Part shown: in pieces, positions 1 through 13,639 of the stretch
How positions within the stretch are numbered: position 1 is the first letter of the stretch
Layout of the letters: each line of letters starts with the position of its first letter
From: Stichopus chloronotus
Lineage: Eukaryota > Echinodermata > Holothuroidea > Aspidochirotida > Stichopodidae
Length of the DNA stretch: 64,000 bases
Assembly: GCA_021234535.1 (NCBI GenBank)
Contig: CM037840.1
Coordinates: 15,021,415-15,085,414 of the forward strand
Direction of reading: 5' to 3'
Program-made: the position numbers and the translations under genes
Notes under the pieces: model-generated
Seen by the model: the letters and a program-made list of their open reading frames with translations, nothing else
Databases searched by the model: none
What the model was told of the DNA's origin: nothing

Positions 1-1275
1 ATCATTTTATTTTTAATATGAGAAAGAGAGCACTCAGGAAGGATAAGAAAATCATCGTATCGCAATGTAACTACTCTTGTTTGTCTTGTCTATAACCTAT
101 CTAAAACGTCTGGCTGGATTCCCCGTATAATTTGATGTTCCCAAATTACAATTACACAATAAAAGTTTAGTTTATGTAAATACAATAAAGTAGAATAAAT
201 TACTTGTACAATAAAGTGATGTTCTCTTTTAACATCACCAAACAGGATTCTTTAAAATAAACTTATAGCATTTCTTAGTTAAAAAAGATGAAAAAAATGT
301 GATATATACTACGTACTATATAGTGTACTATGTGACAAATTGGTGTAGCATCGGTTGCAAATTCATCGAAAAATGTACGGCACAGCTACATTCAAGCAGG
401 TATAGTGGAAGGAGTGTAAATGATGTCAACTAAAGACAGTTTCAAATCGAAACCGGGAAAATGCCACATCAAGTATGAAGAGAAAGGTACAAACAAAATT
501 TTTTACATTTGATGTCGAAATGGCAGTATTTCAACATACAAACACATTTCAAAAAAAAGACCATTTATCATTGCTAAAATGTTATTACTGAAAAAATGAA
601 ATAACATCGAAAAAGTTGAAATGCAGTGGAATATTACAAAAAAGCTGAAAAATTTCTAGAGAACGCTTGTTAGGTATACATACTATCAATGGCGAATGAA
701 ATTCCGTGTCTGAATATGGATGTGATTTACATGTGTAAAATGCTCTCAAGTATTACGTATTTTACAAAACACAGTGGCATAAGAAAAATTATATGAAAAG
801 GTAATTGCGGCTCGGTTTTGTTACAAGAAGAGTGTACATTCATTCTCGTTTTTAATGTAAACTTTACTGTTAGTATCAACAAACTTGTAAAATAGTTTGC
901 AAGTTTACTCTCCGAATTGACAATTTTGAACTGTACACTGATTTAAAATTTATCGTATTCTCTCTCATTTTATTTATTTTTATTTATCATAACATTTACC
1001 ATAAAACATCTGGCTAGTCACCAGCAACATATTTTAGCACTGAAAGCCTTTATTGTTGACTGGAGCAGCATTACAGAATGTAGTTGATGTAATAAAGTCA
1101 GCAAAGTACAAGATACTTTTTCTCTGAAACGTACCCTAGATAGGAAAAACACAATCAGTTTGTAAATTCAAATAAATTTTGGTGATTTGTTGTTCATTAG
1201 TAAGCAAATGAATTGTACTTCTTTTGACCAAAAGGAACAATGTCTAAATGCATTGCGTAGTTCCACAGTGTCCAG
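1..1275. other. Non-coding flank downstream of the first receptor gene
   Basis: AT-rich sequence with no reading frame, RNA gene or transposon end that I can support. It is downstream of the minus-strand receptor gene, so it should hold that gene's 3' UTR and polyadenylation site. I could not single out one convincing signal. Confidence 0.5.
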
Positions 1276-2348
1276 CTAAAAGTTCTTTGTTTGGTTACCT
1301 AGCATCCACGTTGCTAAAGTGACTGTTAGCATCAAAAGGTTTGATATGGTCGTAAATGAAATTTTCGGATGAATCTTATCAATAAACTCAATTACTTGAT
1401 TCAAACATTCCCTTTTATCTTGTGTATATTTTAAACACAGCGCTTTCCTAAAATCTCCCCAAATAAATTTAGTATCCATTCCTTTGGAGGCACAAACAGG
1501 TAACAATGCAATCATGAGATGTCTCCACACCACCCACAAATTGTAAATAGGAAGGACGCTTTTTTCATGTATAAAACGTACAGTATCGCACTTGTATGGG
1601 CAAAATCTTTCCCTAAAACTTATGTTTACTTCTGGAGCTTCCGTTACCGGAGCGGTTGTATCCATTGGACCGTAGTTCCAGGTAAAGACGACTCCAAATC
1701 CAACTAATGAGCTGAAGACAAGTGCGTATGAATAACGCGTCATGAATAGCCTTAAAGGATAGTATTGTTGAAACAATTCCTTAACCTGGTCGACACAGAA
1801 ATTGTAATTTTCGATTGCATCATCGATAGTGTGTAGTGCCAATTTTTTTGCACCCTCCATTGCAATTCGTTGCAAGGCCAGAAAATACCAAAATAATGAA
1901 AAATAAAATCCCCCGACTGCATCTGTTAATAATGCTCCGAAGACTGTGAACGTCATTGGGCATTCTTTGTACATTAAACTTACCAAAAGAACCTTTAATC
2001 CTACATGTACAGTTGGCATTAAAATACAAATGACTAACATCAACTTACTACGTTTCTTCAAGTCAATACATTTTTCCATTTTTGCCAAAAATTCAGATTT
2101 GTTAAATACTTTTAACCAGGAATCAGAAGAGTTTTCTATACCTTTGTTCATCCACATCGCAAAGACACAAATAGTTGGAACTGATGTTATCGAAAGCCAG
2201 TAACACATGTAAGAAAGAAACCGTAGCATGTGATCTCCTCTCGGCAGGTAGCAAAATAAATAAATAATGAGGTTTACGGCAAAACCGAAGGCCAACAGAG
2301 CTTGCAAACCCGCACACAAGTACCAGCATCGATTTCTGATAATGCGTT
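1276..2348 (-). CDS. Seven-pass membrane protein, gustatory-receptor-like (GRL) candidate, 3' exon
   Basis: Last exon of a multi-pass membrane protein of unknown ligand. The open frame reads 360 residues from an ATG at 2358. Seven hydrophobic segments lie near residues 12-37, 47-69, 104-130, 136-163, 207-229, 266-290 and 336-353. Positive charges flank the inner side, putting the N-terminus inside and the C-terminus outside. The outer loop between helices 5 and 6 (230-265) has a potential glycosylation site (N245) and paired cysteines (C253, C257). This topology matches the insect gustatory/odorant receptor-like superfamily, whose deuterostome members are called GRLs; the insect helix-7 motif TY...QF is absent. 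Motifs shared with the paralogue at 55384-56694 are QYYPLR (198-203), TWNY (226-229), WRHLM (278-282) and CAS (289-291). A pyrimidine-rich acceptor ends at 2349, so the ATG at 2358 is probably intronic and an upstream exon is missing. Membrane protein: well supported. GRL identity: inference. Confidence 0.75.
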
Positions 2349-2370
2349 CTAAAAACATAGAAGGAAAAAA
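2349..2370 (-). promoter_or_regulatory. Probable 3' splice site of the first receptor gene
   Basis: On the minus strand a long T/C tract runs into TTTTTAG, and the exon would start at 2348 in codon phase 1. The paralogue has an acceptor at the aligned codon with the same phase (exon from 56510). The frame upstream of the apparent ATG hits a stop within about 12 codons. Confidence 0.6.
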
Positions 2371-2408
2371 ATGTCCACTCTATAGTTTTAAATATTTTTA
2401 TGTTCATT

Positions 2409-5036
2409 TCGATTATAACTGTAACAAATTGGATATGAAGTTAATAAGGTAATTCTTAAAGGATGACATACATATAGGCAAGCTAGAACACATCTTAAGG
2501 ATATAGAGACAAATCGAAACATTACTAAAGATTTAATAAACAACAGAGTTGCTTCGGTCTATATTCTTTATCACATAAGTAAAGATAAAAAAAACAAGAA
2601 GGGAATCCACCAAATTGCGTCTGGTCTCATCCCAATCGTTTTCCTTATCTTTTCTCTGTGACACGCATTAATAATAAACGCTGCATACAGACTAGACGTT
2701 ACTGACAGGTTCGAAAAACTTAGATCGCCTTACCAATATAAATGACACACATGTGATGTGCGGACGTGTAAGTGTGTAGAAGAGGCGTATATGGCAAGCC
2801 ATGTTGGACAAATACACCATAATTTTATTAGCATCGCAGAAAACGGGTGAATATGGAACTTGCATTTGCGCCTATCAACTATAAACTCCATCACCATGTG
2901 TGGAGTTGAATCCAATTAACCTAACTTATATAGAACTTCAGAAATGAAATCTATGTTTTAGTCAAGTAATAGTGTGTCTCTAATTTTCAAATGGGAACAA
3001 AGCTGACATTGGTCAAGACATGTTTTCCTTCATAATGGGAGTGAAAGATCATGTTTGCTGGGATGATCTGAAAAGACTCATAATGCCAACCTGAGTGTAA
3101 GAGGCTATCTGAGAAAACCCACTATGTTGAGCTTACACCATCACCATGTCAAGGTGAGGTATGTATGCATGTCCTTTCAATTGACTGGGCTAATAGCTGT
3201 TGAGTATAGTAGGTATACACTGTGAAAAAAAAAAAATTACATACTTGGACTTAGTGAAATGCACTGAAATTAAGTAAGTGTGACCTACTGTAACCTAAAT
3301 ACATACCTTTAATTCAAGCAACATAATAGCAATGGTCCTAATGGCAGTGGCTATCCTTTCAATAAAGGATAAGATAATTTGCAAGGAAGACTTAAAAGGA
3401 ATAATTTACTCCCACTGCAAAAATTTGGAATTTTCTACCATGAATAGTGTTGACTTCAGCTAACCTACTGCTGCACCCTCGCTGTTCGAACATGTTGTAT
3501 TAACGCAGTTATGTCTCTGACTTTGAAATGAACAAACGGTGGCGCAATGCAATAGGAGGAGGAGGGTCGGGGACCAAGACATGAGAAGTTTTCTCGTATC
3601 ACGGAGTGGCGAAAATTTACCTAGCTGCTATCATCTGGACAATCTAGGCCTGAGCAGCTGTGTACTTAATAATGTACTGGATAATGCTGACTAGCCCATT
3701 TACGAACAATTGGTTGAAATTGTGAATCTAACATTTGTTTGCATAAAATTGTGTAATAGTTTGTATAAAATGAAAAAATGGGCGAATTATTTATACAAAT
3801 TATCATAAGCCATTATTTTTGGAGACGTAAGTTTTGTAAACAAGAGATTTCAAAGTGCCTATATAATGTCTTAATGCCTTTAGCGTGGCCTTAGAAGTGG
3901 ACTTTTGTGCAATCGGGGGCGGAGTGGGGAGATTAATTGGCAACTGGAACAAATTCTTTTGGTACGCTTTAACGCCAACCGTTTGTGGCACGCCTCATGT
4001 GGTAATACATGAAATTATGAATTACTCCCCCCCTGCCCCAGTGATAATGTCCCTAGAACCGCGTCTGTTTCAATATTCACAACGTTAATATAGGCGTAGG
4101 CCCCCACTGAGCAACATTTGTCTCTCTTTTAATTACTTCCTGCAACTTATCCTTCCATGAAAGGAACTTCAGGGCGTTGACGGGGTGGTGTCAAAAAATA
4201 ACAAGTGTGAAACTGGAGACTACATGGAAGTGGGAAGAACATTTGGGATCAACGTGATCTAACCTGGATTTACGTGATCATCATAGTTGCTTTACAAGAT
4301 CCGCTGACCTACGCTACTGTGTAAGTATGTGAGTATAGTGACGACAACGTAGGCTAGTATATTAACAATTGTTTCTTGAACGCTACGTCGGTCATGTTAC
4401 GGGGGTATAGCTAGCAGCCTAGGTTTGCACATGCTTAACTCCGACTACAAGACGGTTAATCGTTAATAGAATGGCATATTTATTTTTGCACTGATATTTA
4501 TGAAATTGACTTCTTTGGTGGGTTCCTTTTGCTATTCAGCAATTTCATCACAGAAATATATGCCTAGGTTGTGCACAAGTACTGTTTAAGTTCCCGCACT
4601 CTGCAGTCTGTGCACGCACGATCGTTAGTACTTCTCGCACCGTGTACCGCCTGGACCTATTTTGCTCACTTGTGACATCACAAAACGCCTGTTTGCCAAA
4701 CTTTCACTATCCATGGCTCTGTCTAGACTCAACTCATCGACCCACCACTCCGGTGTTTTGTAAACAAATCTAAGACGCATTCACAACCATATGCGTTCCA
4801 ATTTATTCCCCCCACAAAGTACCGTATTGTTAACATCTCTACTTGTCTTGCTTGTATACGATTGTAAAAATAACATATCGAATAAGGATACTACTTAAGC
4901 ATACAAAAAAAAATGTTACAGACGAAACCTTTCCATGGTAAAATTTGACATTTGACTTTCATCTCAGAGTACGTATAAACATGTTTCTTACGAAAATCTT
5001 GCATACCAGATTAACTGGAGTTACGTCCAGTGACTT
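2409..5036. other. Intergenic or intronic DNA, no gene seen
   Basis: Upstream side of the first receptor gene. It may contain that gene's 5' exon and promoter, but I could not identify them. The small open frames here have no recognisable protein features. Confidence 0.45.
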
Positions 5037-5070
5037 CCTTACCGGGATCTGTTCTAGTATCCCGGTAAGG
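5037..5070. repeat. Perfect 12-bp-arm hairpin
   Basis: The left arm CCTTACCGGGAT (5037-5048) and right arm ATCCCGGTAAGG (5059-5070) are exact reverse complements around a 10-base loop. The arms are far more GC-rich than the surroundings. I see no transposon ends around it. Confidence 0.7.
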
Positions 5071-8000
5071 CAATGGGTGTGAGTATGTGTATGGGTATTC
5101 CCCTTTCCGATGATCGCATCCAATGTGTGATTGCCGGAAAATAGTCCGGACTCCGAGAATCTACTGGCAGGCTTCCTCGCGGCGTCTGAATTCACCGCCA
5201 GTTATCAGTTCCGCGTGAACAATGAAGGACGTGCGAGACTCTCGCTCTCGCGAGTGACTATGAATTAATAATGCAGAGTCCGAAGGAGCACACATCCTCA
5301 CACACATTTTGACCCCTATCGATGTAAATGTGAGTTGGGTCACTTTAAGTCCCATACCAGGTTACAGCCCTCCCCCAATGCATACACACATAATGCTACC
5401 ATTGCAATTATTGCTATAGAGACTGAGATAGCCATAATACCCTCGAAACATCAAGCAGCTTCTATATCTCATTCCACACATTACATGTGTAGGCTGAGAT
5501 TACAAGTAAATAGTCCATTGCTAGCGCAAGAATTCAATAGGTTGAAAAATAGAATCGCTGTTTGCAACCGTACCCATCATTTTTTTAACTTCCCGTTGCC
5601 GATTCCACTCTACAACACCGAGTACACAAATGGTTCCGATAAGTCTAGGAGAACGATGGACATCCGAATCAATAAGCAGGCCACTTCCAGTACCAGACAT
5701 ACTGCTGTTAGAAATATCTGAGGAAACCAGAAATGATATTAGATTTACAAAATGTGCTTTTGAGTAGTCACATGATCAAGAAAGAATTAGATTCCAGTGT
5801 ATACAGGGGGATGGTATTTCCTCTACAATGCTGATTATGTGCCACTGGTTTTTAATGTATGGTCACTAAACAAATAAGTTCCGCCTTGTCGATAAAAGCA
5901 TAAGGTGTGCGTCCAACTGATTGAAGGTGTTAAATGCAAACGTGTCCATTGGGTATAACTCCAATCGATATGAATTAATTACTGTAATCTCCTAAGGGAT
6001 CATTTTATTGCAAAACGTTTTTCATTTTGATTTATCTTTAAGTAGAAAATTCTTCCAACCTATCTTTCCGAAAAACGTAATCATTACTGAAAAAGTCTTA
6101 CTTAAAGACGGCATGTAAGAGAGCCTTAAGGCTGGACTGATTATTGGTAATTTCTTAAGAGAGCTTTACCTTAAGTTTCGAATTATCATTTAGTCCCTGT
6201 GGAAAGGAGTGATATATTAAGTATTGATATAGTAAATAAGGAACCACCACACCGACAGCAGCAAATTATGTAATTTCAGAGGTGCAGAAAGTTTTGTACT
6301 CCGGTTTTTATTCCATATTTATAACTGGCATTGAGGAACATTTGTGTATGTCATTACCAGTCTCTTTTTTCCTCTTGTACCAACTCATGTATATATAACC
6401 AAATCTAACACAGTCATGATCTTGGCCGCAGGGAACACCATTGCTGCTTTAACATGTATATGTAACCAGTATTTGTGTACTTGTGAAACTAGGAAAACAG
6501 TAAAGCTTTCAAAACAAAAGCATAATGTATATATAGGCATCTATTTGGTAAAGAGACTAGCCTCTTTTTGTAGCAAATATTTCAGGAATGAACCTTTAAG
6601 GGTTCATTTCAAAGACGATTACAAGTAAATGAACCCTTAATTCACCTACTTGTAACCGTCTCTTAAGTTCATTATTAATTTAGACAAATCTTATTCATTA
6701 TTATGTACTCGTTCATTTCAATGAATGGTTAAAAATGATGTTTGCGCCCTTTGAAATAAAGAACATTATAATCAGCCAAAAGAAGTACTAAGTAAGAAAT
6801 CACTTACGAGAACATCTGCTTAAGTACTGATCATCACAAAACTTTGTGGCCATAGCTTACGAAAACGAAGACGCATTTAGGAAACGAATCTTACCTTTTC
6901 TTGTCGTTTAGGGGTTTTCTTCTGCAGTATAATAAAGGAGGTTTAACTATACTCAAGTTTTGAAACTCAGAAATCCGGAAATACAAAAATTAGGCTTTTC
7001 TGTCGACTATCACCTCTGAACTGATTTTAAAAGTGATGGGAAGTGACTTTTCGGTAAATTCTGGGGATGAATCTTCAAACTGTAATATCATGTATGGGCA
7101 TATACCATAGCGACATGAATAGTCAATCTTATGTAAATTATGCAAATAATTAACTACACTGATTGATCAGACCTCTTTATAGACCCCTGGTATTAACGGC
7201 ACATTTCATCAAACAAGAGAGTCCTCATTAAGGCAAACTAGCAAACAGTACACATTGTTATGCTAGGGTATTTAGATCAAATGTCAGGGAAGCCGCACCA
7301 GGAAACGTGCACGTGTTTAATTTAGTAGCTTATGCCCAAAGGAGGGAGCTTTACTGTATCCTTGTGACCTCATGTGCAAGCATGGGATCTATTAAACATA
7401 AGCCCTCTACGTCACACTGCAATGCTGCAATAGTTGCCAACACTTAAGGTATTAGTATTTTATTATGTTCCAATACTTGTCCTAAGTATTGTGCACGGTT
7501 TGTATTGTATTGTATTATGATAAAAGTGTCCCTCTTAAAGGAGGACAGGTGGTTGTGAAATACATTTTACATCACTTCTTGCAGGTTCTTCCCCCGAATT
7601 AGGTATTATTTTATCTTCTTAACAGCTATGTTCTACTCAATGATCTAGCAATGACAAATTTTTGTCTTAAAGCATCCCAGTAGAGAGGAAGAAACATTTT
7701 TTATTTTCCTTATCTTGATTTCCCCACATAATGTTCATGAGTATGTTTTTTCCTTAGACCTACCTGGAATAAGGCTTGTCGTGTGGTCAAAGGTCATAAC
7801 TGTTTATGTTAACTCACTGATGACCTTCACGTAACAACATTCTGTCTACAAAGCTACAGAGGTGCACGACAAAAATACTCATGAAAAGTTACGTAAACGT
7901 TATGCCACTCCCCTTCCTCCTTTGAAGTCTGCTACATTCTCTTCATTCTCTGCTTGATTACATATTACCATCTCGGAAAAAAAAAATGAAAGTCACTCTG

Positions 8001-9950
8001 CAGATTTAACATCTAACACAGCTATTTGAGGTTTCTACTCATTTAAGCATTTGTTAATTAGTAATTTCTTCATTGTGGACAGAATGAATGCCAAAACACT
8101 AGAGGGACAGATCAGGTGACAGGTTTGACATATGACCATACCCCACACGGTGTTTGATGTTATAAAGTTTCTATGTAGAATGTTTTAGGAGAACAGTCAA
8201 TGCATGTCCCTGTTTCATTTGAACTCTTACACACACGTCATAAAACACTTTCGTATCCTTGGTTTCATTGTATTATTCCTGACAAAACGCAATAACTTTT
8301 TTATTGTTTACTTCAGCATTTGGATAGTTGTAATAGTTCCCTAGTTGTATACAGCTTTGTAGGTAAGATGGAAGAAGAAATTAATGGATATGCGATGGCG
8401 TAATGGGTTGCCATAAAGGAGAAAAGATGGACTTAGTAACCTTCAAAGGTGTTAAACACTTCATGGATGGGAAATTAGTCCTTGGTCCCTTTGTACTGAC
8501 ACTATGAAGCATTTCATTAACGCTGAACAAAAATTATGTGAATATTTTGTTCTTTACTAACTTGCAGTAAGCATCACATGCAAACTATTTTTGCAGCTGA
8601 TGTAAATCCGCTGGGGAATAAGCGATTGTGTGTCCAATAGTAATCGCTAGAATATGATCTGGGTGTTCCTGGGAGTACTGCTTTTAGTGTTTAAAGCAAA
8701 TTATTCTAGTATGCCAATTCAGTTTTTCAAATTCAGATTTGAACGTTTAAAAATTTTAACAGATGCCGTTTTACCCAACAGTGTTCATATTAGGAGCATC
8801 CAGTAGCTTAATGTAAACACAATTCATTAGATGAGAATAAGGGCCGTTGCGACGGAGGATGTGGGGGCTGTCTCACCCCCCCCCCCCCAATTTTTCAGAC
8901 CGGCGATACTTCGAAAATCTGACATGCAGTTAATCGTACGTTAAAATGGGACTCACTTCAACCTCACTCTTCTTTTGTTCTACTGAGGTTCAACTTGATG
9001 CGAATTTTCATCGCCATAGGTCAGATTATCACCTCATGCTGTGATAATCCACCTAGTCAATTAAACACCGTTCTCGTAAAATAATTCAGGTGTGTCAATC
9101 CAATGTCTAGGCTTTCTTGAGCTGCCTGGCAAGGGGTATTAGGTGTCGTGTCCATAGGTAATACATGTGTAATCGGGTATGAAAGAGGGTTTAATGACAC
9201 TTTAGCACGGTTGTAACGTCATGAATACCAGTTATAATTTACCATATCTCACTCTGGTACATTTTACGACTTCAAAAGACGGCAAATATTACACTAGATT
9301 GCATTTAATGTTACCCAGTAGGTGAAAACTTACAAAGAAGAAAGATGGAGGATACCGTCTCCCTTACAACGCTTTGTCAGACCAACCATCACTTATCTCA
9401 TGCTTTCCACACCTATCAAAATACTTCATTGCGTTACATTTTTTTTCATCAAGCTGGCTATCATTTACAAAGTTACCCGGTACAAGAACCAGCGTTATAA
9501 TTATCTCATGAGATATTGTAATCACTTGAATAGTGGAGCTGTATATTGTATTGTGCATTCATGGGAGAACGGTTGCCATGGAAACGCTTGGATTGGATGT
9601 GTAGAGACACCCCAGGTAGAGTGACCATGGGTGCAGGTGGGTACTGTTTGATGATATAAATGAAAACGTATATGTGTGCGTTGTGCGTGTGTGTCCTTGT
9701 TTTCGGGTGGGATCGAGGATCGAAACGATAGATTTTAGGTCCTCTGTGGAAAATTCAATAGATTTCTTCGGTCCTTTGAAGATTAACAATAGACAGGTTA
9801 TCGGTAAGGGTTGAGGAAGAAAAAACAAAAGAAAGCACAATGAAGTCCTCGGAATGAATGGAAAATAAAGCTGGATGCGTGTGGGTGGGTGTGTGCGTCC
9901 GCACCTGTCCAAATTGTGACTTTTCCAAAATACTTTGAAAAGTATATGAG
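5071..9950. other. Non-coding DNA with minor inverted repeats
   Basis: No gene supported. A 15-base inverted repeat with one mismatch lies near 6611-6662 (AGACGATTACAAGTA against TACTTGTAACCGTCT). A run of 14 C bases sits near 8876-8889, and TG-rich stretches lie near 9670-9700. The longer frames here (for example at 5335-5721 and 9559-9999) have no domain-like features. Confidence 0.45.
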
Positions 9951-10039
9951 CGATTAAGTTTAAATTTGGTACTGTTGTGCATGATGCCAATATGTCCAAG
10001 ATGTATTTATTGTATGGTAAATTGAGTCAAATTTGCTGA

Positions 10040-10450
10040 TTTTTGAGCAAAAAAGTCAATTTTGCCCCCATTTATATTTCAAGCCTATCGTAAGAAGTAT
10101 TGGAGCATACAATGCAAAATGTAATATTCAAGTTATGTCATTTTTATAGTAGAGAGAGTGAACTTTGTTTTTTTTTTTTTAGAAAAAAAATCAAATTTTG
10201 CCCACAAGATTGTATTTCCAGCATATCTTGAGAGCTGTTAGACCAATCGACTTGAAGCTTTGTAAGGACTTACCTGAGAACACATTGTTCAACATAACAT
10301 TAATATAATGGTAAATCCAGTGAAATCTCAGTGTTGACATTTGAGAAAGTCAATTTAGCCTCAAAATTTGGATTTCCACCATACCTTGAGAATTAATTGA
10401 GCATTATACACAAAATTTTGCAAGGCCGTTCCTATGAACACATTAATGGA
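10040..10450. repeat. Degenerate tandem repeat, unit about 150 bp
   Basis: Three diverged copies begin near 10051, 10188 and 10348. Each starts with a variant of TCAATTTTGCC and continues through ATTTCCA-CATA-CTTGAGA and a match near CAAAATTTTGCAAGG. Spacing is 137-160 bp. Nothing suggests coding or transposon ends. Confidence 0.5.
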
Positions 10451-11334
10451 GACAAAGTGTATGACTCTTATAGTGAACTGGTGAAATTGTGTGATTATTT
10501 AGTACAAAATAAATAGATCCGGAAGACGGGTCAATAGACACCACCTTTCAACTTTAGCCAAAACAACTTTAGCAGAACTGGTCCCTGTGAGTAATGTCTT
10601 TCAACAGTCCTACTAATTATTTTTAAGTCTAACAATAATTGTAGCAGAACCAGATCCTTCATAGGTAAATAGGAGCCTATGCTCAAATAACCCGTGGAGG
10701 TATGCTCTTTTATCCTGCCTAACTGTAACCACTAAGCCTAACCTAAGTAGTGGAACCAAGCTATAGGCTTAAGCTACCTTACAGTAGCTATCAATATTGC
10801 CATTTTCATCTTTCCTTTCTTCTTCTGCTTACCACCATTTTATGTTTGAAGAATATTTGGCTCTATTTACAATCAGTGTCCGAAACAACTGTAGGTCTCT
10901 GTGTGTGTGGTTGCAGTAGGCTATTACAATTCCCCATGTGCAGGCCCTGTGTTGAAATCAATGCATGTTGGCGATGAGATACGCATGTCCGTTTACTGTC
11001 CTCTTGTATTTTATGCAATCATCGACATTTGTAGCAAACTAATAAAAAATAATACGCTAGAGAGTAGAAATTGTTGGAACTTTATTGGGACTATCATTTC
11101 TGTGCCGAAAATGATCGCAATGAATGCAAAATATTGAACCAAATTTTGTTTAAGATTACTTGGTGGTTTCAAAGTTCTAAAAAAGAACTGTTATCGCTAG
11201 AACGTAAGAAGTGTTGAATTAATTTCTCTGGGTATGAAAATAGCAAAATATTCTAGATAAGAGCAATACAAATTACGACCATTTTTGCATAGCATGTTTT
11301 TATCGTTTTGCAGACATAAGAGGCCTACTTCAAG

Positions 11335-12160
11335 GATACAAACAGCGGAAGTGCACACGGGGAAGTGCCGTTCCTTGTCATGTGGAGGTATCGAAAACCC
11401 AAAATGTTCTTGTAGGCCTCGCGCCAACCAACAGTGGCGTTGCCTGTAGACAGTAATCCCCCTAGTTAGTACCCAACTGACATAATTAGTTCAAACAAAT
11501 AACTCCCCCCCCCCCATCTCTAGGCGTCGGTGAACCAATTTTTCAAGTTAAAGTATTTCTGAAGTGATGAAAGAGAAGAAAAGAAAGAGGATGCGTATAG
11601 ATCATTATGATTCTTGTATTACCTCAAAAACTCTGATTTCTTTAACCATTTTTAATAGATTGATGTTTCTTTTCACACGAATTGAATAATAGCAGATAAG
11701 ATATCCGTATTTCAAGGTTGGTTACTTTCGGCTCAAGTATACCCTGGGATTGCCGTTTCCTGCCATCTGCGGGGCTTTGAAAAGTCAGCATTTTCTTGTG
11801 CCTCCTCACCAACTGATGGTGGCGTACTGCTTAGATAGTAATCCCCACAATTATCAATAAACATAATTCGCAAAAGCAATTTCTGCCTCCACCTGAAAAG
11901 ACTTCTAGATTCCGGTACGCTTATGTTTTCAAAAACAAAGTACAAAGTACTCAGAGAAAAACTGAAAGAAGAGGATGCGTAATTCATTACCTCAACCCAA
12001 CTGATATATGGATTAATATTTTTCATAGATGGATTTTTCTTTTCACATAAATTAGGGGATTGCAGACATGATATTTATATTTCAAAGGATTTGTACATTC
12101 AGCCCAAGTGCACCCGGAAGTGCTATATCCTGCCATGGCGGAAGGGGGGGGGGGGTTAAA
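11335..12160. repeat. Diverged tandem duplication, unit about 380 bp
   Basis: Three anchor copies of a GTGCAC-CGG-AAGTGC-like sequence lie near 11352, 11738 and 12108. They are followed by shared blocks CAGTAATCCCC (near 11450 and 11838), AGAGGATGCGTA and TTCTTTTCACA. The blocks keep the same order and spacing. Two full units and the start of a third are visible, with short indels and poly-C/poly-G runs between. Confidence 0.55.
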
Positions 12161-12399
12161 ATGGTAAAAGAGCACTGGAAACGGAAGTTGTGCACATTGT
12201 CAGAAATCTGAACCATTTTTGTTTTCAAAATGTCCCTACCCTGTATACTTTACATCACTAGTTGTTCACCTACTCAAACTTATTAACTGGAAACATTAGC
12301 TTTTGTATTGCATACGGTAATAAAGCCAGCGAGGATAAGGAGAAATCCACAAGCCTGTTTGTCTGCGCAGTTAAGTTCAGATGAGCGAACTGAGGCAAA

Positions 12400-13625
12400 A
12401 TGAGGAGAACCAGAATGTCAAAGGACTTTGAAATTTCTTGATAATACTTTACAAAACACAAAGGACAACCAGCACACCAATTATGAAGTTCAATCTCCAT
12501 ACCCTTCTTGAGGTACCATGTCTGCACAGGACTTAAACTATAAACATTGCTGACCTCGTGTGATCGTTGACCAGATAAAATGACAGAGATCATTTACTCA
12601 TCAGAGCTGTCAATAATCAAATTCATGTTAAAGCAACTTTCAACTGCAGAAATATCATCCTGTGAAGGTGTTCAGTGTTTCACCTCTGGTGACCTCAAAT
12701 GAAGGGATACCTGGCAAAACAACATCGATGAGCTACTTACACTGGACATCCAAAAAATTGAAGCTCGAGCAACCGTCCCTTCTTGCTGAGGTACATTTCT
12801 TACTTGATTTTCACACTTTCACCTCTGGTTACCTCTAATGACCTTTCACCTTCGAGGAAAAGTACTAGGTATCATCAACTCAAAATGTCCAATGTACGCA
12901 CTGAGTTTAAAGTTCCACCATCTTTCACATTTTTATATACTGTGCTTAAAACTTTTTTAAGTAAAGATGTCATAATAATCTCATATGACCTTTGACCCCA
13001 TCAAAACATTACAGAGGTCATTTACTTATCACGATCAACCATTTTTACAGCTTGAAATTCCAGCAACACTTATTTGCTGAGATACATCTCAATAGAGTGT
13101 CACACGTTAACCTCTAATGATTCCAAGTAACCTTTGACCTCCATAAAACAATTGAGATCATCAACTTGCAATGGACAACCGTCACATCAAGTTTTAAGTT
13201 TCAGCACGTTTCCTTCATTGAAATACCACGTTCACAAGATTTTCAGGTATTACCTATACCTCACATGACTTTTGTTCTCCCTTAACTTGACAAAGATCAC
13301 TTACTTATCAAGAGCTACCAGTGCTTACATTTTAAAGTCGCAGCAACATTCGGTTACTGATATATATTCCATTGCAGAGGTGTTCAGATTTTCTAATCTG
13401 GTGATCTCAAATGACCTTTGAACTACCCGAAAAAAAAAACATCGTCGTCTCACTGTGGACAACATTCACATGTAGTTTAAAGTTCCAGCAACTTTCCCTT
13501 TCGGGGATATCACGTTTAGGAGATTGTCATACTATGACGTCTTCTGACCCCAGGTGACTTTTGATCTAGTAAAACTTGACACAGATTGTCTACTTATCAA
13601 TTGCTACTAATGGTTGGAAATTGAA
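12400..13625. repeat. Dispersed minisatellite: 142-bp units in about 285-bp dimers, rich in TGACCT
   Basis: About eight units are spaced 141-143 bp apart; anchors lie near 12540, 12681, 12822, 12965, 13109, 13252, 13394 and 13535. Each unit carries a variant of GTGACCTCAAATGACCTTTGA followed by a CAT-AAAAC-A block. Two unit types alternate. One contains a variant of TTATCAAGAGCTACCA and later GCTGAGATA. The other contains TGGACAACCGTCACATCAA and later TTGAAATACCACGTT. This gives a two-unit higher-order repeat. The same family recurs at 54217-54780. Confidence 0.75.
12986..12997 (-). promoter_or_regulatory. DR1-like nuclear receptor motif within the repeat
   Basis: TGACCTTTGACC reads on the other strand as two AGGTCA-type half sites one base apart (GGTCA A AGGTCA). 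Weaker versions lie at 13129-13140 and near 13412 in other units. The match is direct; any binding is inference, and the motif is simply part of the repeat consensus. Confidence 0.35.
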
Positions 13626-13639
13626 ATTTAGTTAAGATA

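Noticed and set aside
1276..2348. Classical G-protein-coupled receptor
   Set aside because: Loop lengths and charge put the N-terminus inside, and DRY and NPxxY motifs are absent.
5335..5721. 128-codon plus-strand frame
   Set aside because: No domain, no splice context, ordinary chance composition; not supported as a gene.
9559..9999. 146-codon minus-strand frame
   Set aside because: Its length comes from TG-rich and low-complexity DNA, with no motif.
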